In this document: in pieces, positions 1 through 8,827 of the stretch
Position numbering within the stretch: position 1 is the first letter of the stretch
Layout: the number at the start of each line of letters is the position of its first letter
NCBI RefSeq assembly: GCF_963678635.1
Contig: NC_087065.1
Coordinates: forward strand, 20,349,623 to 20,413,622
DNA: 64,000 nt
Source of the DNA: Symsagittifera roscoffensis
Lineage: Eukaryota; Xenacoelomorpha; Acoela; Convolutidae
Direction: 5' to 3'
Notes under the pieces: model-generated
Seen by the model: only the letters and a program-made list of their open reading frames with translations
The model's database searches: none
What the model was told of the DNA's origin: nothing
Program-made: the position numbers and the translations under genes

Positions 1-740
1 TCCAAAGAGTACCGTGTTACTCATTTGCGCCCTCAGCACCTCTTGCTGACACCAGTTGAGCGCCGTCCCATCCAACACACTTATCAGGCTCAAGTGTGTC
101 ACGGAGTTGCGGTAAGCCGTCACTAGAGGATCTGGAAACGCGTATGTTACAGCTGGTCCGTAAATGCAGGTTACGACCTCCTCCAGCCCCCGGATTATCC
201 CCATTGGATCCGATCTCATCGCCAGGCACAGGTCTTTCAACAGAGGCATACCACCATTCACTTGTCTCCGTTCATCTTTCGTCTTCGGATTCTTTTCCTC
301 GCCAGTCATATGTCGATTCTGCATCAGGAGATACTCCACCAGCAGCGTCTTTAGTCCCGCAGCACATTTATATGTAGGTGTCTATGCTCGAGTGGGTTTT
401 CCCCATCGATAGGGCTCCCCATATTTCGTCAGTCGATGAAATGACACCAGCTCACCATGGGTCAGGAGCATCAGTGCCAGATATTCGTCAATCCGTAGTG
501 TTTCCACACCCCGACTGAACATATACGCTGGACCCATGTTGAATAGGTACCTCGGGTAAACTAGGTACAGTTCCAATAACAGGCTGAGGGTATGCTCACT
601 ATTTCTTGTACAAAGGCTCCAAAAATGGTCTCCTTTGCACCAAACACTCCAGCCATGAACTCCTTCTCCCAACAAGGACTCAAGAACTTGAGAATCTCGT
701 GCTCTTTTCTTGTCTTCAGCTCGCCCTTTGCGTGCTCCCT
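1..740 (-). pseudogene. Conserved accessory block of unknown function, running off the window
   Basis: The ORF at 675-382 contains FNMGPAYMFSRGVETLRIDEYL and LTKYGEPYRWG. It aligns with copy 2 at 27658-28206, which has VRGPAILITEGVQSLRLDGLL and LTRYPEQTWG at the same spacing. After a frameshift near 380 the homology continues to base 1 with GGMPLLKDLCLAMRSDP, IYGPAVTYAFPDP and VLDGTALNWC, matching copy 2 up to about 28280. It is mostly helical. No known family was recognised. It shows that copy 1 continues beyond the window. Confidence 0.65.
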
Positions 741-2555
741 TCAGAATCCCCCAATTGTGACCTCGTTTGCAGCCGTGACGAACCTGGTCACCGTCATCTC
801 CCTACTCTCGGCCACTTCCAACTGCTCCTCAAGAAAACTCCAGATTTGCTTCACAAGAGGTGGGGCATTCTCCTTTGTCTTCTCTGTGGCGTTTTCTAGC
901 CTTGGTGTTAGGAACGGCCACCTGCCTCTTTCTTGCGTCAGTCGGTACACCATCGACTCCAGTTGCTTCTCTGTTGCAGCCACATTTTTCCTCTCATTAC
1001 TTGGTCCCATCGACTTACTGGTGGAACTCGTGATGGTCAAATCCATACTTCGAAACCACAAGCTGGCCGTCAAGTGACTTATTATTGGGTGGTCGTCCTC
1101 TATAGCCGGACTGAACTTGAGTTGTCTGACGAAGTTCGACATCTCTAGCAAGAGGACCTCGTCCAATACAATGAGGATATCTGCTAACTCATAGAAGCCC
1201 CTCAACGCGTGGGATACATCCGCCCACGCCGCCGCCAGTTCTGACTTGCGAAGCCTCAAGTTCGTCGGTTCCAACTCTCGATTGGGAGCTGCCATCAGGA
1301 TCCGCCATGTATTCCCCTCGGCTAATAAGATCAAAACCGCATACACAAACTGCAGAGCGGGAGGCATGCTCGCGTACCCGGGAGACTTCGTGAACACCAC
1401 TCTTGTTTTGGACCCAAATCGTGAGGCGACGTTCTCCTGCACCTCAGTCATTGCTGCAAATAACGTCTGGATAGCTTCCCAGATTCACTTCGACGCCGGC
1501 TCATCGCCCTTGAGTTGCTCAAGAAACCCAGTCGCATGCAGGTGGTCATTCATTCCTGCAAACAGTAGTAGCTCGGGCTCGCAAGGCATCTCCGATTTTA
1601 TCGCGACCACCAGGGTTAACATTTGGTTCAACTCAGGCCCTGGCAGCGAGTATATCAAAATCTCCGGCCAGAACAACTTGGGAGACGTTCCCTCGAAGTC
1701 CGATCACGCTACGATGATCACCCTCGCGGCAGCTGGATCTGCTCTGTCGTAAACTGCCAAGGTCTTGGCCAATTGGGCGTTCCCACAGGGTTTCCCATAT
1801 CTAGGGTCGTCCGCCAATCTCGTACCCTCATAAGCGGCATCTGCCAGTTCCATTTCTCTTGGGTCCAATAGTTTGTCCACCACCCTCAACTGCGCTGCAG
1901 TTACCAACCTGATTCTGGCATTGCTCGTTCGGTGCTTAGGGGGCTCCACTATGAGTCCCGGACTCCCCAGCAACTTGAGAGGTCTGTAATTGATAGGTCC
2001 CATGACTGATCTTGTGGGAATCCCAGTCAGATCCGCCGTCTGCATTATTTTCGCTCCTGAGAAATGCGTCTCGTGAGCCTTCAACCAGTCCACGCACTGG
2101 TGTTTACTTAGGTCCTCGTGTGACACGCGCTCGAGACCCAGAGCTTCCGCCAATTCCTGTCTACATTCCAAATCTTCCAAGTCCAGCTCCTTCTCCAGAT
2201 ATCTCGACCGGCTTGTTTCGGCCGGTCTCTCCACCCTCTTGCTCTCTACCACTACCACGGAGGACTTTACCGAACTCTGGGGTGTTGATGACGTTGCTTC
2301 CTCGGCCTCCATCGCTGCGGCACCTGGTAATCTGGTCCGGCTACTTCTCGAGCTGTCTCTAGAATCGACCCTCGCCCTCAGGCGACTGGATAGAGTTCTC
2401 GAGGCGAGGAAAGGGGGATTTGGAGGTGGTCCGAATGTGAATTGGGCCGTCTCCAGCAAGTCTGCCTCCAACGCGCTTATGTGCCTGTGGAAAACGTCAT
2501 TCAACCATTCCACTCCCCTAGGCCTGTCAAAGTGGATTTCCGTCTGAGGATGCAT
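741..2555 (-). pseudogene. SGNH block V, linker and complete second alpha/beta block
   Basis: A single frame runs from 2555 to 741 with two TGA stops (1704-1706 and near 1487). It holds block V (IHFDR), the linker, the helical block and then a conserved alpha/beta block beginning MGPINYRPLKLL. That block includes SDFEGTSPKLFWP, LLLFAGMNDHLHATGFLEQL, then SPGYASMPPALQFVYAV, MAAPNRELEP and a VLDEVLLLEMSNF strand-helix. Copy 2 has every one of these at 26400-27260. The G-x-N-D in AGMNDHL resembles SGNH block III, so this may be a second, diverged SGNH-like domain; the GDS and D-x-x-H motifs were not found. The stop at 1704 is CGA in units 2 and 3, so it arose by C-to-T change at a CpG. Confidence 0.7.
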
Positions 2556-3130
2556 CGTCGGGGAAGGCAGCTCCTTGCATTTGCTCGGCTACGTCCAGCA
2601 ATCCAATGGGAAGGACACTCCTCTGATGTTTTTGCCTGATTACTTAGTTCAGGTTCCGTACCTTCGTATTCATTTCTATCGCGTGTTGGTCAGCCTTCAT
2701 ATTGTAGGGGACGGTACACACTGTTAGTATGGCAGGATCCATTTGAATCCGTAACTCTTCAAGGATGCAGTTCATCTTGTCATGCAGCCTCATTCATAAC
2801 CTTCCTTGACTCCCCCCTGGACACATCATTAGTCCCGATCAGTAGAGTTACCGTATATACTCTTGCCATCCCTAGCATCTCAAGTGATGCTAATATCTTT
2901 GGCATTGCAGCTCCAGCGAAACTCAAGATCCCAGTCTGCCAATGCGACTGAATCCGGGTCAGCACCCGCAGCAGGCTGTCCCCTATGATTAGGTGGACCG
3001 TACCCTCTGGTACACGTGGCTGCGTATGGTATTCCACCCAAGCCGCGTCATGGAAGCAATCCCTCCTGACTCTTTGTGCTGTGCTCTAATCCATGCGATT
3101 GTGCCTGTGGTACCTGCCCTCCGTGTTCTT
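2556..3130 (-). pseudogene. SGNH hydrolase blocks I-III, unit 1, frameshifted
   Basis: The ORF at 3037-2780 carries GDSLLR and GTNDVSRG. It has the same 4-nt insertion as unit 2, so the frame is lost after block III. The rest of the domain to 2556 is recognisable only by nucleotide identity with units 2 and 3. Block V follows in the next feature. Confidence 0.7.
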
Positions 3131-4183
3131 CTAGTAGCTTGAGATTACCACACTCCTGATCGGTTGCTCCCTCCAAGTCGGGGGTAGCTCCACTCTTGCT
3201 GGACTCTCACGATTTCTTAGCTGTAGTCTCTCATTCAATTCTTTCAGACGTGACGAGCTCCCGCTCACCTGACTGCTGCTCGGGAATGAACTTGGAGTAT
3301 AGCGCGGCAGTGCGACGTCCATCAATGGGCGTATCGGTTGTGACTCTAAACCATGCAGGGAGGACGTCGACTCAGTCGGTATCCATACCTCCAACCCCTC
3401 GTTCATGTGTTCCTGAGCCGCGCGGTCAAGGTTAAACCGTCCCATCGATCTGGGAGCCTCATCCACCTCCATACGTGACTCTGGTCTTGAACCGGCGCCC
3501 GTTCGCTCCTTGGGCCTGGCTCCCTTTTGCATGTCGAGCTCGCGCTGTCGCCGCTGGATTATCTCAAGTTCCGACTTCAGCTGTTCACAATTCTCCGCAT
3601 TCTCTCGCACCCTTTGTTCTTGCTGGTGCTCAGCCTTCAGCATGTCGAGTTCCCGCCGCGCTTGGTCCTTTTCAATGACCGCCTGATCTCTCTCCAGATT
3701 CGCCTGATCTCTGTTCAACTCAGGCCCTGGCAGCGAGTATATCAAAATCTCCGGCCAGAACAACTTGGGAGACGTTCCCTCGAAGTCCGATCGCGCTACG
3801 ATGATCACCCTCGCGGCAGCTGGATCTGCTCTGTCGTAAACTGCCAAGGTCTTGGCCAATTGGGCGTTCCCACAGGGTTTCCCATATCTAGGGTCGTCCG
3901 CCAATCTCGTACCCTCATAAGCGGCATCTGCCAGTTCCATTTCTCTTGGGTCCAATAGTTTGTCCACCACCCTCAACTGCGCTGCAGTTGCCAACCTGAT
4001 TCTGGCAATGCTCGTTCGGTGCTTAGGGGGCTCCACTATGAGTCCCGGACTCCCCAGCAACTTGAGAGGTCTGTAATTGATAGGTCCCATGACTGATCTT
4101 GTGGGAATCCAAGTCAGATCCGCCGTCTCCATTATTTTGCTCCTGAGAAATGCGTCTCGTGAGCCTTCAACCAGTCCACGCAC
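3131..4183 (-). CDS. Chimeric ORF across the unit 2/unit 1 junction
   Basis: 350 codons with the same architecture as the ORF at 5223-6275: half of the alpha/beta block, then a jump at PGPELN to the coiled coil at the 3712/3713 junction. It differs from that ORF by only a few residues. Both junctions are identical, which fits unequal exchange between existing tandem copies. It is probably not a native protein. Confidence 0.8.
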   Translation of the reverse strand: MRGLVEGSRDAFLRSKIMETADLTWIPTRSVMGPINYRPLKLLGSPGLIVEPPKHRTSIARIRLATAAQLRVVDKLLDPREMELADAAYEGTRLADDPRYGKPCGNAQLAKTLAVYDRADPAAARVIIVARSDFEGTSPKLFWPEILIYSLPGPELNRDQANLERDQAVIEKDQARRELDMLKAEHQQEQRVRENAENCEQLKSELEIIQRRQRELDMQKGARPKERTGAGSRPESRMEVDEAPRSMGRFNLDRAAQEHMNEGLEVWIPTESTSSLHGLESQPIRPLMDVALPRYTPSSFPSSSQVSGSSSRLKELNERLQLRNRESPARVELPPTWREQPIRSVVISSY

Positions 4184-5129
4184 TGGTGTCTACTTAGGTC
4201 CTCGTGGGACACGCGCTCGAGACCCAGAGCTTCCGCCAACTCTTGTCTACATTCCAAATCTTCCAAGTCCAGCTCCTTTACCTTCTCCAGATATCTCGAC
4301 CGGCTTGTTTCGGCCGGTCTCTCCACCCTCTTGCTCTCTACCACTACCACGGAGGACTTTACCGAACTCTGGGGTGTTGATGACGTTGCTTCCTCGGCCT
4401 CCATCGCTGCGGCACCTGGTAATCTGGTCCGGCTACTTCTCGAGCTGTCTCTAGAATCGACCCTCGCCCTCAGGCGACTGGATAGAGTTCTCGAGGCGAG
4501 GAAAGGGGGATTTGGAGGTGGTCCGAATGTGAATTGGGCCGTCTCCAGCAAGTCTGCCTCCAACGCGCTTATGTGCCTGTGGAAAACGTCATTCAACCAT
4601 TCCACTCCCCTAGGCCTGTCAAAGTGGATTTCCGTCTGAGGATGCATCGTCGGGGAAGGCAGCTCCTTGCATTTGCTCGGCTACGTCCAGCAATCCAATG
4701 GGAAGGACACTCCTCTGATGTTTTTGCCTGATTACTTAGTTCAGGTTCCGTACCTTCGTATTCATTTCTATCGCGTGTTGGTCAGCCTTCATATTGTAGG
4801 GGACGGTACACACTGTTAGTATGGCAGGATCCATTTGAATCCGTAACTCTTCAAGGATGCAGTTCATCTTGTCATGCAGCCTCATTCATAACCTTCCTTG
4901 ACTCCCCCCTGGACACATCATTAGTCCCGATCAGTAGAGTTACCGTATATACTCTTGCCATCCCTAGCATCTCAAGTGATGCTAATATCTTTGGCATTGC
5001 AGCTCCAGCGAAACTCAAGATCCCAGTCTGCCAATGCGACTGAATCCGGGTCAGCACCCGCAGCAGGCTGTCCCCTATGATTAGGTGGACCGTACCCTCT
5101 GGTACACGTGGCTGCGTATGGTATTCCAC
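4132..5129 (-). pseudogene. SGNH hydrolase and linker, unit 2, frameshifted
   Basis: The ORF at 5129-4872 keeps block I (GDSLLR) and block III (GTND), but a 4-nt insertion just after it, shared with unit 1, shifts the frame. The ORF at 4647-4132 begins at block V. A 1-nt insertion there changes SDGIHFDR to QTEIHFDR in the open frame, removing the catalytic Asp. The linker and helical block then follow as in unit 3. This unit cannot encode an active enzyme in one chain. Confidence 0.75.
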
Positions 5130-5222
5130 CCAAGCCGCGTCATGGAAGCAATCCCTCCTGACTCTTTGTGCTGTGCTCTAATCCATGCGATTGTGCCTGT
5201 GGTACCTGCCCTCCGTGTTCTT

Positions 5223-6275
5223 CTAGTAGCTTGAGATTACCACACTCCTGATCGGTTGCTCCCTCCAAGTCGGGGGTAGCTCCACTCTTGCTGGACTCTC
5301 ACGATTTCTTAGCTGTAGTCTCTCATTCAATTCTTTCAGACGTGACGAGCTCCCGCTCACCTGACTGCTGCTCGGGAATGAACTTGGAGTATAGCCCGGC
5401 AGTGCGACGTCCATCAATGGGCGTATCGGTTGTGACTCTAAACCATGCAGGGAGGACGTCGACTCAGTCGGTATCCATACCTCCAACCCCTCGTTCATGT
5501 GTTCCTGAGCCGCGCGGTCAAGGTTAAACCGTCCCATCGATCTGGGAGCCTCATCCACCTCCATACGTGACTCTGGTCTTGAACCGGCGCCCGTTCGCTC
5601 CTTGGGCCTGGCTCCCTTTTGCATGTCGAGCTCGCGCTGTCGCCGCTGGATTCTCTCAAGTTCCGACTTCAGCTGTTCACAATTCTCCGCATTCTCTCGC
5701 ACCCTTTGTTCTTGCTGGTGCTCAGCCTTCAGCATGTCGAGTTCCCGCCGCGCTTGGTCCTTTTCAATGACCGCCTGATCTCTCTCCAGATTCGCCTGAT
5801 CTCTGTTCAACTCAGGCCCTGGCAGCGAGTATATCAAAATCTCCGGCCAGAACAACTTGGGAGACGTTCCCTCGAAGTCCGATCGCGCTACGATGATCAC
5901 CCTCGCGGCAGCTGGATCTGCTCTGTCGTAAACTGCCAAGGTCTTGGCCAATTGGGCGTTCCCACAGGGTTTCCCATATCTAGGGTCGTCCGCCAATCTC
6001 GTACCCTCATAAGCGGCATCTGCCAGTTCCATTTCTCTTGGGTCCAATAGTTTGTCCACCACCCTCAACTGCGCTGCAGTTGCCAACCTGATTCTGGCAA
6101 TGCTCGTTCGGTGCTTAGGGGGCTCCACTATGAGTCCCGGACTCCCCAGCAACTTGAGAGGTCTGTAATTGATAGGTCCCATGACTGATCTTGTGGGAAT
6201 CCAAGTCAGATCCGCCGTCTCCATTATTTTGCTCCTGAGAAATGCGTCTCGTGAGCCTTCAACCAGTCCACGCAC
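5223..6275 (-). CDS. Chimeric ORF across the unit 3/unit 2 junction
   Basis: 350 codons. Residues 1-155 are the first half of the alpha/beta block (MGPINYRPLKLLGSPGL, then a cluster of conserved Asp/Arg residues and VIIVARSDFEG). At residue about 155 (PGPELN) the sequence jumps back to the coiled coil (RDQANLERDQA), because the tandem junction lies at 5804/5805. The rest repeats the coiled-coil and Pro/Ser/Arg tail of ORF B. The reading frame crosses the junction without a shift. The protein is a product of rearrangement and unlikely to be native. Confidence 0.8.
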   Translation of the reverse strand: MRGLVEGSRDAFLRSKIMETADLTWIPTRSVMGPINYRPLKLLGSPGLIVEPPKHRTSIARIRLATAAQLRVVDKLLDPREMELADAAYEGTRLADDPRYGKPCGNAQLAKTLAVYDRADPAAARVIIVARSDFEGTSPKLFWPEILIYSLPGPELNRDQANLERDQAVIEKDQARRELDMLKAEHQQEQRVRENAENCEQLKSELERIQRRQRELDMQKGARPKERTGAGSRPESRMEVDEAPRSMGRFNLDRAAQEHMNEGLEVWIPTESTSSLHGLESQPIRPLMDVALPGYTPSSFPSSSQVSGSSSRLKELNERLQLRNRESPARVELPPTWREQPIRSVVISSY

Positions 6276-6689
6276 TGGTGTCTACTTAGGTCCTCGTGGG
6301 ACACGCGCTCGAGACCCAGAGCTTCCGCCAACTCTTGTCTACATTCCAAATCTTCCAAGTCCAGCTCCTTTACCTTCTCCAGATATCTCGACCGGCTTGT
6401 TTCGGCCGGTCTCTCCACCCTCTTGCTCTCTACCACTACCACGGAGGACTTTACCGAACTCTGGGGTGTTGATGACGTTGCTTCCTCGGCCTCCATCGCT
6501 GCGGCACCTGGTAATCTGGTCCGGCTACTTCTCGAGCTGTCTCTAGAATCGACCCTCGCCCCCAAGCGACTGGATAGAGTTCTCGAGGCGAGTAAAGGGG
6601 GATTTGGAGGTGGTCCGAATGTGAATTGGGCCGTCTCCAGCAAGTCTGCCTCCAACGCGCTTATGTGCCTGTGGAAAACGTCATTCAAC
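6224..6689 (-). CDS. Linker and small helical block after the SGNH domain (unit 3)
   Basis: This continues the block V frame (ORF from 6784). After the SGNH C-terminal helix there is a Ser/Arg/Pro-rich low-complexity linker, then a helical segment around ECRQELAEALGLERVSHE and CVDWLKAHETHF. It aligns with copy 2 at about 26200-26350, where the same turn and a V-D-W-L core recur. No known family was recognised. The frame ends near 6224 at an indel; the following block continues in the ORF at 6275-5223. Confidence 0.55.
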
Positions 6690-7216
6690 CCTTCCACTCC
6701 CCTAGGCCTGTCAAAATGGATTCCGTCTGAGGATGCATCGTCGGGGAAGGCAGCTCCTTGCATTTGCTCGGCTACGTCCAGCAATCCAATGGGAAGGACA
6801 CTCCTCTGATGTTTTTGCCTGATTACTTAGTTCAGGTTCCGTACCTTCGTATTCATTTCTATCGCGTGTTGGTCAGCCTTCATATTGTAGGGGACGGTAC
6901 ACACTGTTAGTATGGCAGGATCCATTTGAATCCGTAACTCTTCAAGGATGCAGCTCATCTTGTCATGCAGCCTCATAACCTTCCTTGACTCCCCCCTGGA
7001 CACATCATTAGTCCCGATCAGTAGAGTTACCGTATATACTCTTGCCATCCCTAGCATCTCAAGTGATGCTAATATCTGTGGCATTGCAGCTCCAGCGAAA
7101 TTCAAGATCCCAGTCTGCCAATGCGACTGAATCGGGGTCAGCACCCGCAGCAGGCTGTCCCCTATGATTAGGTGGACCGTACCCTCTGGTACACGTTGCT
7201 GCGTATGGTATTCCAC
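6690..7216 (-). pseudogene. SGNH (GDSL) hydrolase domain, unit 3, best preserved
   Basis: All hallmark blocks are visible in one frame. Block I is IIGDSLLR, with the nucleophile Ser codon within 7154-7162. Block III is LLIGTNDV, with the Asn within 7004-7015. Block V is SDGIHFDR, with the Asp and His within 6716-6727. The spacing of about 145 residues from Ser to His gives a compact domain. SGNH enzymes are esterases, lipases or acetylhydrolases, and related domains occur in ORF1 of some CR1-type LINEs. One TAA at about 6827 splits the frame between blocks III and V; copy 2 has sense codons there. The substrate is unknown. The call rests on motif order, and the fold is very likely. Confidence 0.8.
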
Positions 7217-7309
7217 CCAAGCCGCGTCATGGAAGCAATCCCTCTTGACTCTTTGTGCTGTGATCTAATCCATGCGATTGTGCCTGTGGTACCTGCCCTC
7301 CGTGTTCTT

Positions 7310-8404
7310 CTAGTAGCTTGAGATTACCACACTCCTGATCGGTTGCTCCCTCCAAGTCGGGGGTAGCTCCACTCTTGCTGGACTCTCACGATTTCTTAGC
7401 TGTAGTCTCTCATTCAATTCTTTCAGACGTGACGAGCTCCCGCTCACCTGACTGCTGCTCGGGAATGAACTTGGAGTATAGCGCGGCAGTGCGACGTCCA
7501 TCAATGGGCGTATCGGTTGTGACTCTAAACCATGCAGGGAGGACGTCGACTCAGTCGGTATCCATACCTCCAACCCCTCGTTCATGTGTTCCTGAGCCGC
7601 GCGGTCAAGGTTAAACCGTCCCATCGATCTGGGAGCCTCATCCACCTCCATACGTGACTCTGGTCTTGAACCGGCGCCCGTTCGCTCCTTGGGCCTGGCT
7701 CCCTTTTGCATGTCGAGCTCGCGCTGTCGCCGCTGGATTCTCTCAAGTTCCGACTTCAGCTGTTCACAATTCGCCGCATTCTCTCGCACCCTTTGTTCTT
7801 GCTGGTGCTCAGCCTTCAGCATGTCGAGTTCCCGCCGCGCTTGGTCCTTTTCAATGACCGCCTGATCTCTCTCCAGATTCGCCTGATCTCTCTCGAGCTT
7901 CGCTTGATCCCGGTCGAGATTCGCTTTGTTCATCTCCCTCTGTGTCCTCTCAAGTTCTCTTTTCAGACTACTGAGGTCAGGATACGCCTCTTCAGCTTGC
8001 TGCGCTCGCGTCATCGAGGGTGTCTGACTCGCTCTCTGGCCCGCTGATCTTGCTGATGGTCTGATTGGTAGTGGGAACTCCCCTGCGCCATACTCGGTGT
8101 TATTGCTCAAGCCAGGATTCCTCGCCAAGTCGAATCCCCTCACTCCTCCATCCACATTCCAGGACAACCATCTTGTTTGCTCTTGGTTGGATATTCCATC
8201 TGTGGTGTAGCCGACCATTAAAACCGCTTCTGTTGCAGACTCTCTGCATTCACCCTGCTCTTCCAATTGGAGGATGGCGTTCAGCATCACCGCCATTCTC
8301 TCATCCACTTTGGTGTAATCCAGATCCCTCAAGCGTCTGTATAGTTCATCAAGCGTGGGCCTCTTCAGAGCCGCGGGCATGGACTTCCAAAATCGATCTG
8401 CCAT
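7310..8404 (-). CDS. Accessory ORF B N-terminus: helical block and long charged coiled coil
   Basis: 364 codons from ATG 8404. Residues 1-85 are a predicted helical block, MADRFWKSMPAALKRP onward, that aligns with copy 2 at 24084-24338 (shared pattern of a GEC/GDC turn followed by EA/EV-LMV/LMA-Y). No known family was recognised. Residues about 140-240 form a strongly charged coiled coil with DQA(N/K)LERDQA repeats. Residues 250-364 are low-complexity, Pro/Ser/Arg-rich. The ORF ends at a TAG at 7310, about 94 nt before the SGNH block. In copy 2 the same order is in a single frame with that block, so this was probably one polyprotein. It begins after the non-coding spacer. Confidence 0.65.
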   Translation of the reverse strand: MADRFWKSMPAALKRPTLDELYRRLRDLDYTKVDERMAVMLNAILQLEEQGECRESATEAVLMVGYTTDGISNQEQTRWLSWNVDGGVRGFDLARNPGLSNNTEYGAGEFPLPIRPSARSAGQRASQTPSMTRAQQAEEAYPDLSSLKRELERTQREMNKANLDRDQAKLERDQANLERDQAVIEKDQARRELDMLKAEHQQEQRVRENAANCEQLKSELERIQRRQRELDMQKGARPKERTGAGSRPESRMEVDEAPRSMGRFNLDRAAQEHMNEGLEVWIPTESTSSLHGLESQPIRPLMDVALPRYTPSSFPSSSQVSGSSSRLKELNERLQLRNRESPARVELPPTWREQPIRSVVISSY

Positions 8405-8827
8405 TTTTTTTCTTTTATCTCTGGATGATCTTGCGCACGTACCAACTTGAGAATTACAGTACCAACTTGAAAATTAGCGTACCAACTTGAGTGCTTGAGA
8501 ATTAACTTCTTCAAGTGCTGTTTGACTATGGGTTCGTTCAAGACCTTCTTTTTCTTTCAGTTGAGTATAATTGGGTAGTCAATTTGACTTTACCAAATCA
8601 ATCTGAAAATAAAACTTGATCTTTAGACTAACAAGCTATGTTCCTAACCTAAACCCCCCTGCCATTATAATTAAAACCTTATCCTTTTCGCTCTACTAAA
8701 ATAATTCAATTGGGAGTTTTCTAAGAGCATGCAGATTCATTTTATGTTTAGCACCATCAATCATTTAAAATTTAATTGTCATGCCAATCACTTTTAAGAT
8801 CCTTTTACCTGTTCCGTACCCCAACAC
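8405..8827 (-). other. AT-rich non-coding spacer between two accessory ORFs, with short direct repeats
   Basis: No homologous coding block lies in this stretch of about 423 nt, and it is much richer in AT than the flanking ORFs. Copy 2 has a spacer of similar size at the same place (23631-24083). Near the downstream end the 12-mer TCAAGTTGGTAC (element sense) occurs three times, at about 8440-8490. A new ATG follows directly. It could be an intron, an internal promoter or a translation-initiation region; the sequence does not decide between these. Confidence 0.5.

Larger units (their letters stand above)
1626..7891 (-). repeat. Head-to-tail triplication of a 2.09-kb segment inside copy 1
   Basis: Three near-identical units lie at 5805-7891 (2,087 bp), 3713-5804 (2,092 bp) and 1626-3712 (2,087 bp). 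Each begins (plus strand) with GTTCAACTCAGGCCC and ends with GCCTGATCTCT. The flanks at 1625 and 7892 are single-copy element sequence, so the event joined the coiled-coil region to the middle of the alpha/beta block. Units 1 and 2 share a 4-nt and a 1-nt insertion that unit 3 lacks. Unit 1 has also lost 6 nt relative to unit 2. Each unit contains the end of the coiled coil, the SGNH hydrolase, the linker and half of the next block. Confidence 0.95.

Noticed and set aside
1246-1752. 168-codon plus-strand ORF
   Set aside because: Antisense to the conserved alpha/beta block.
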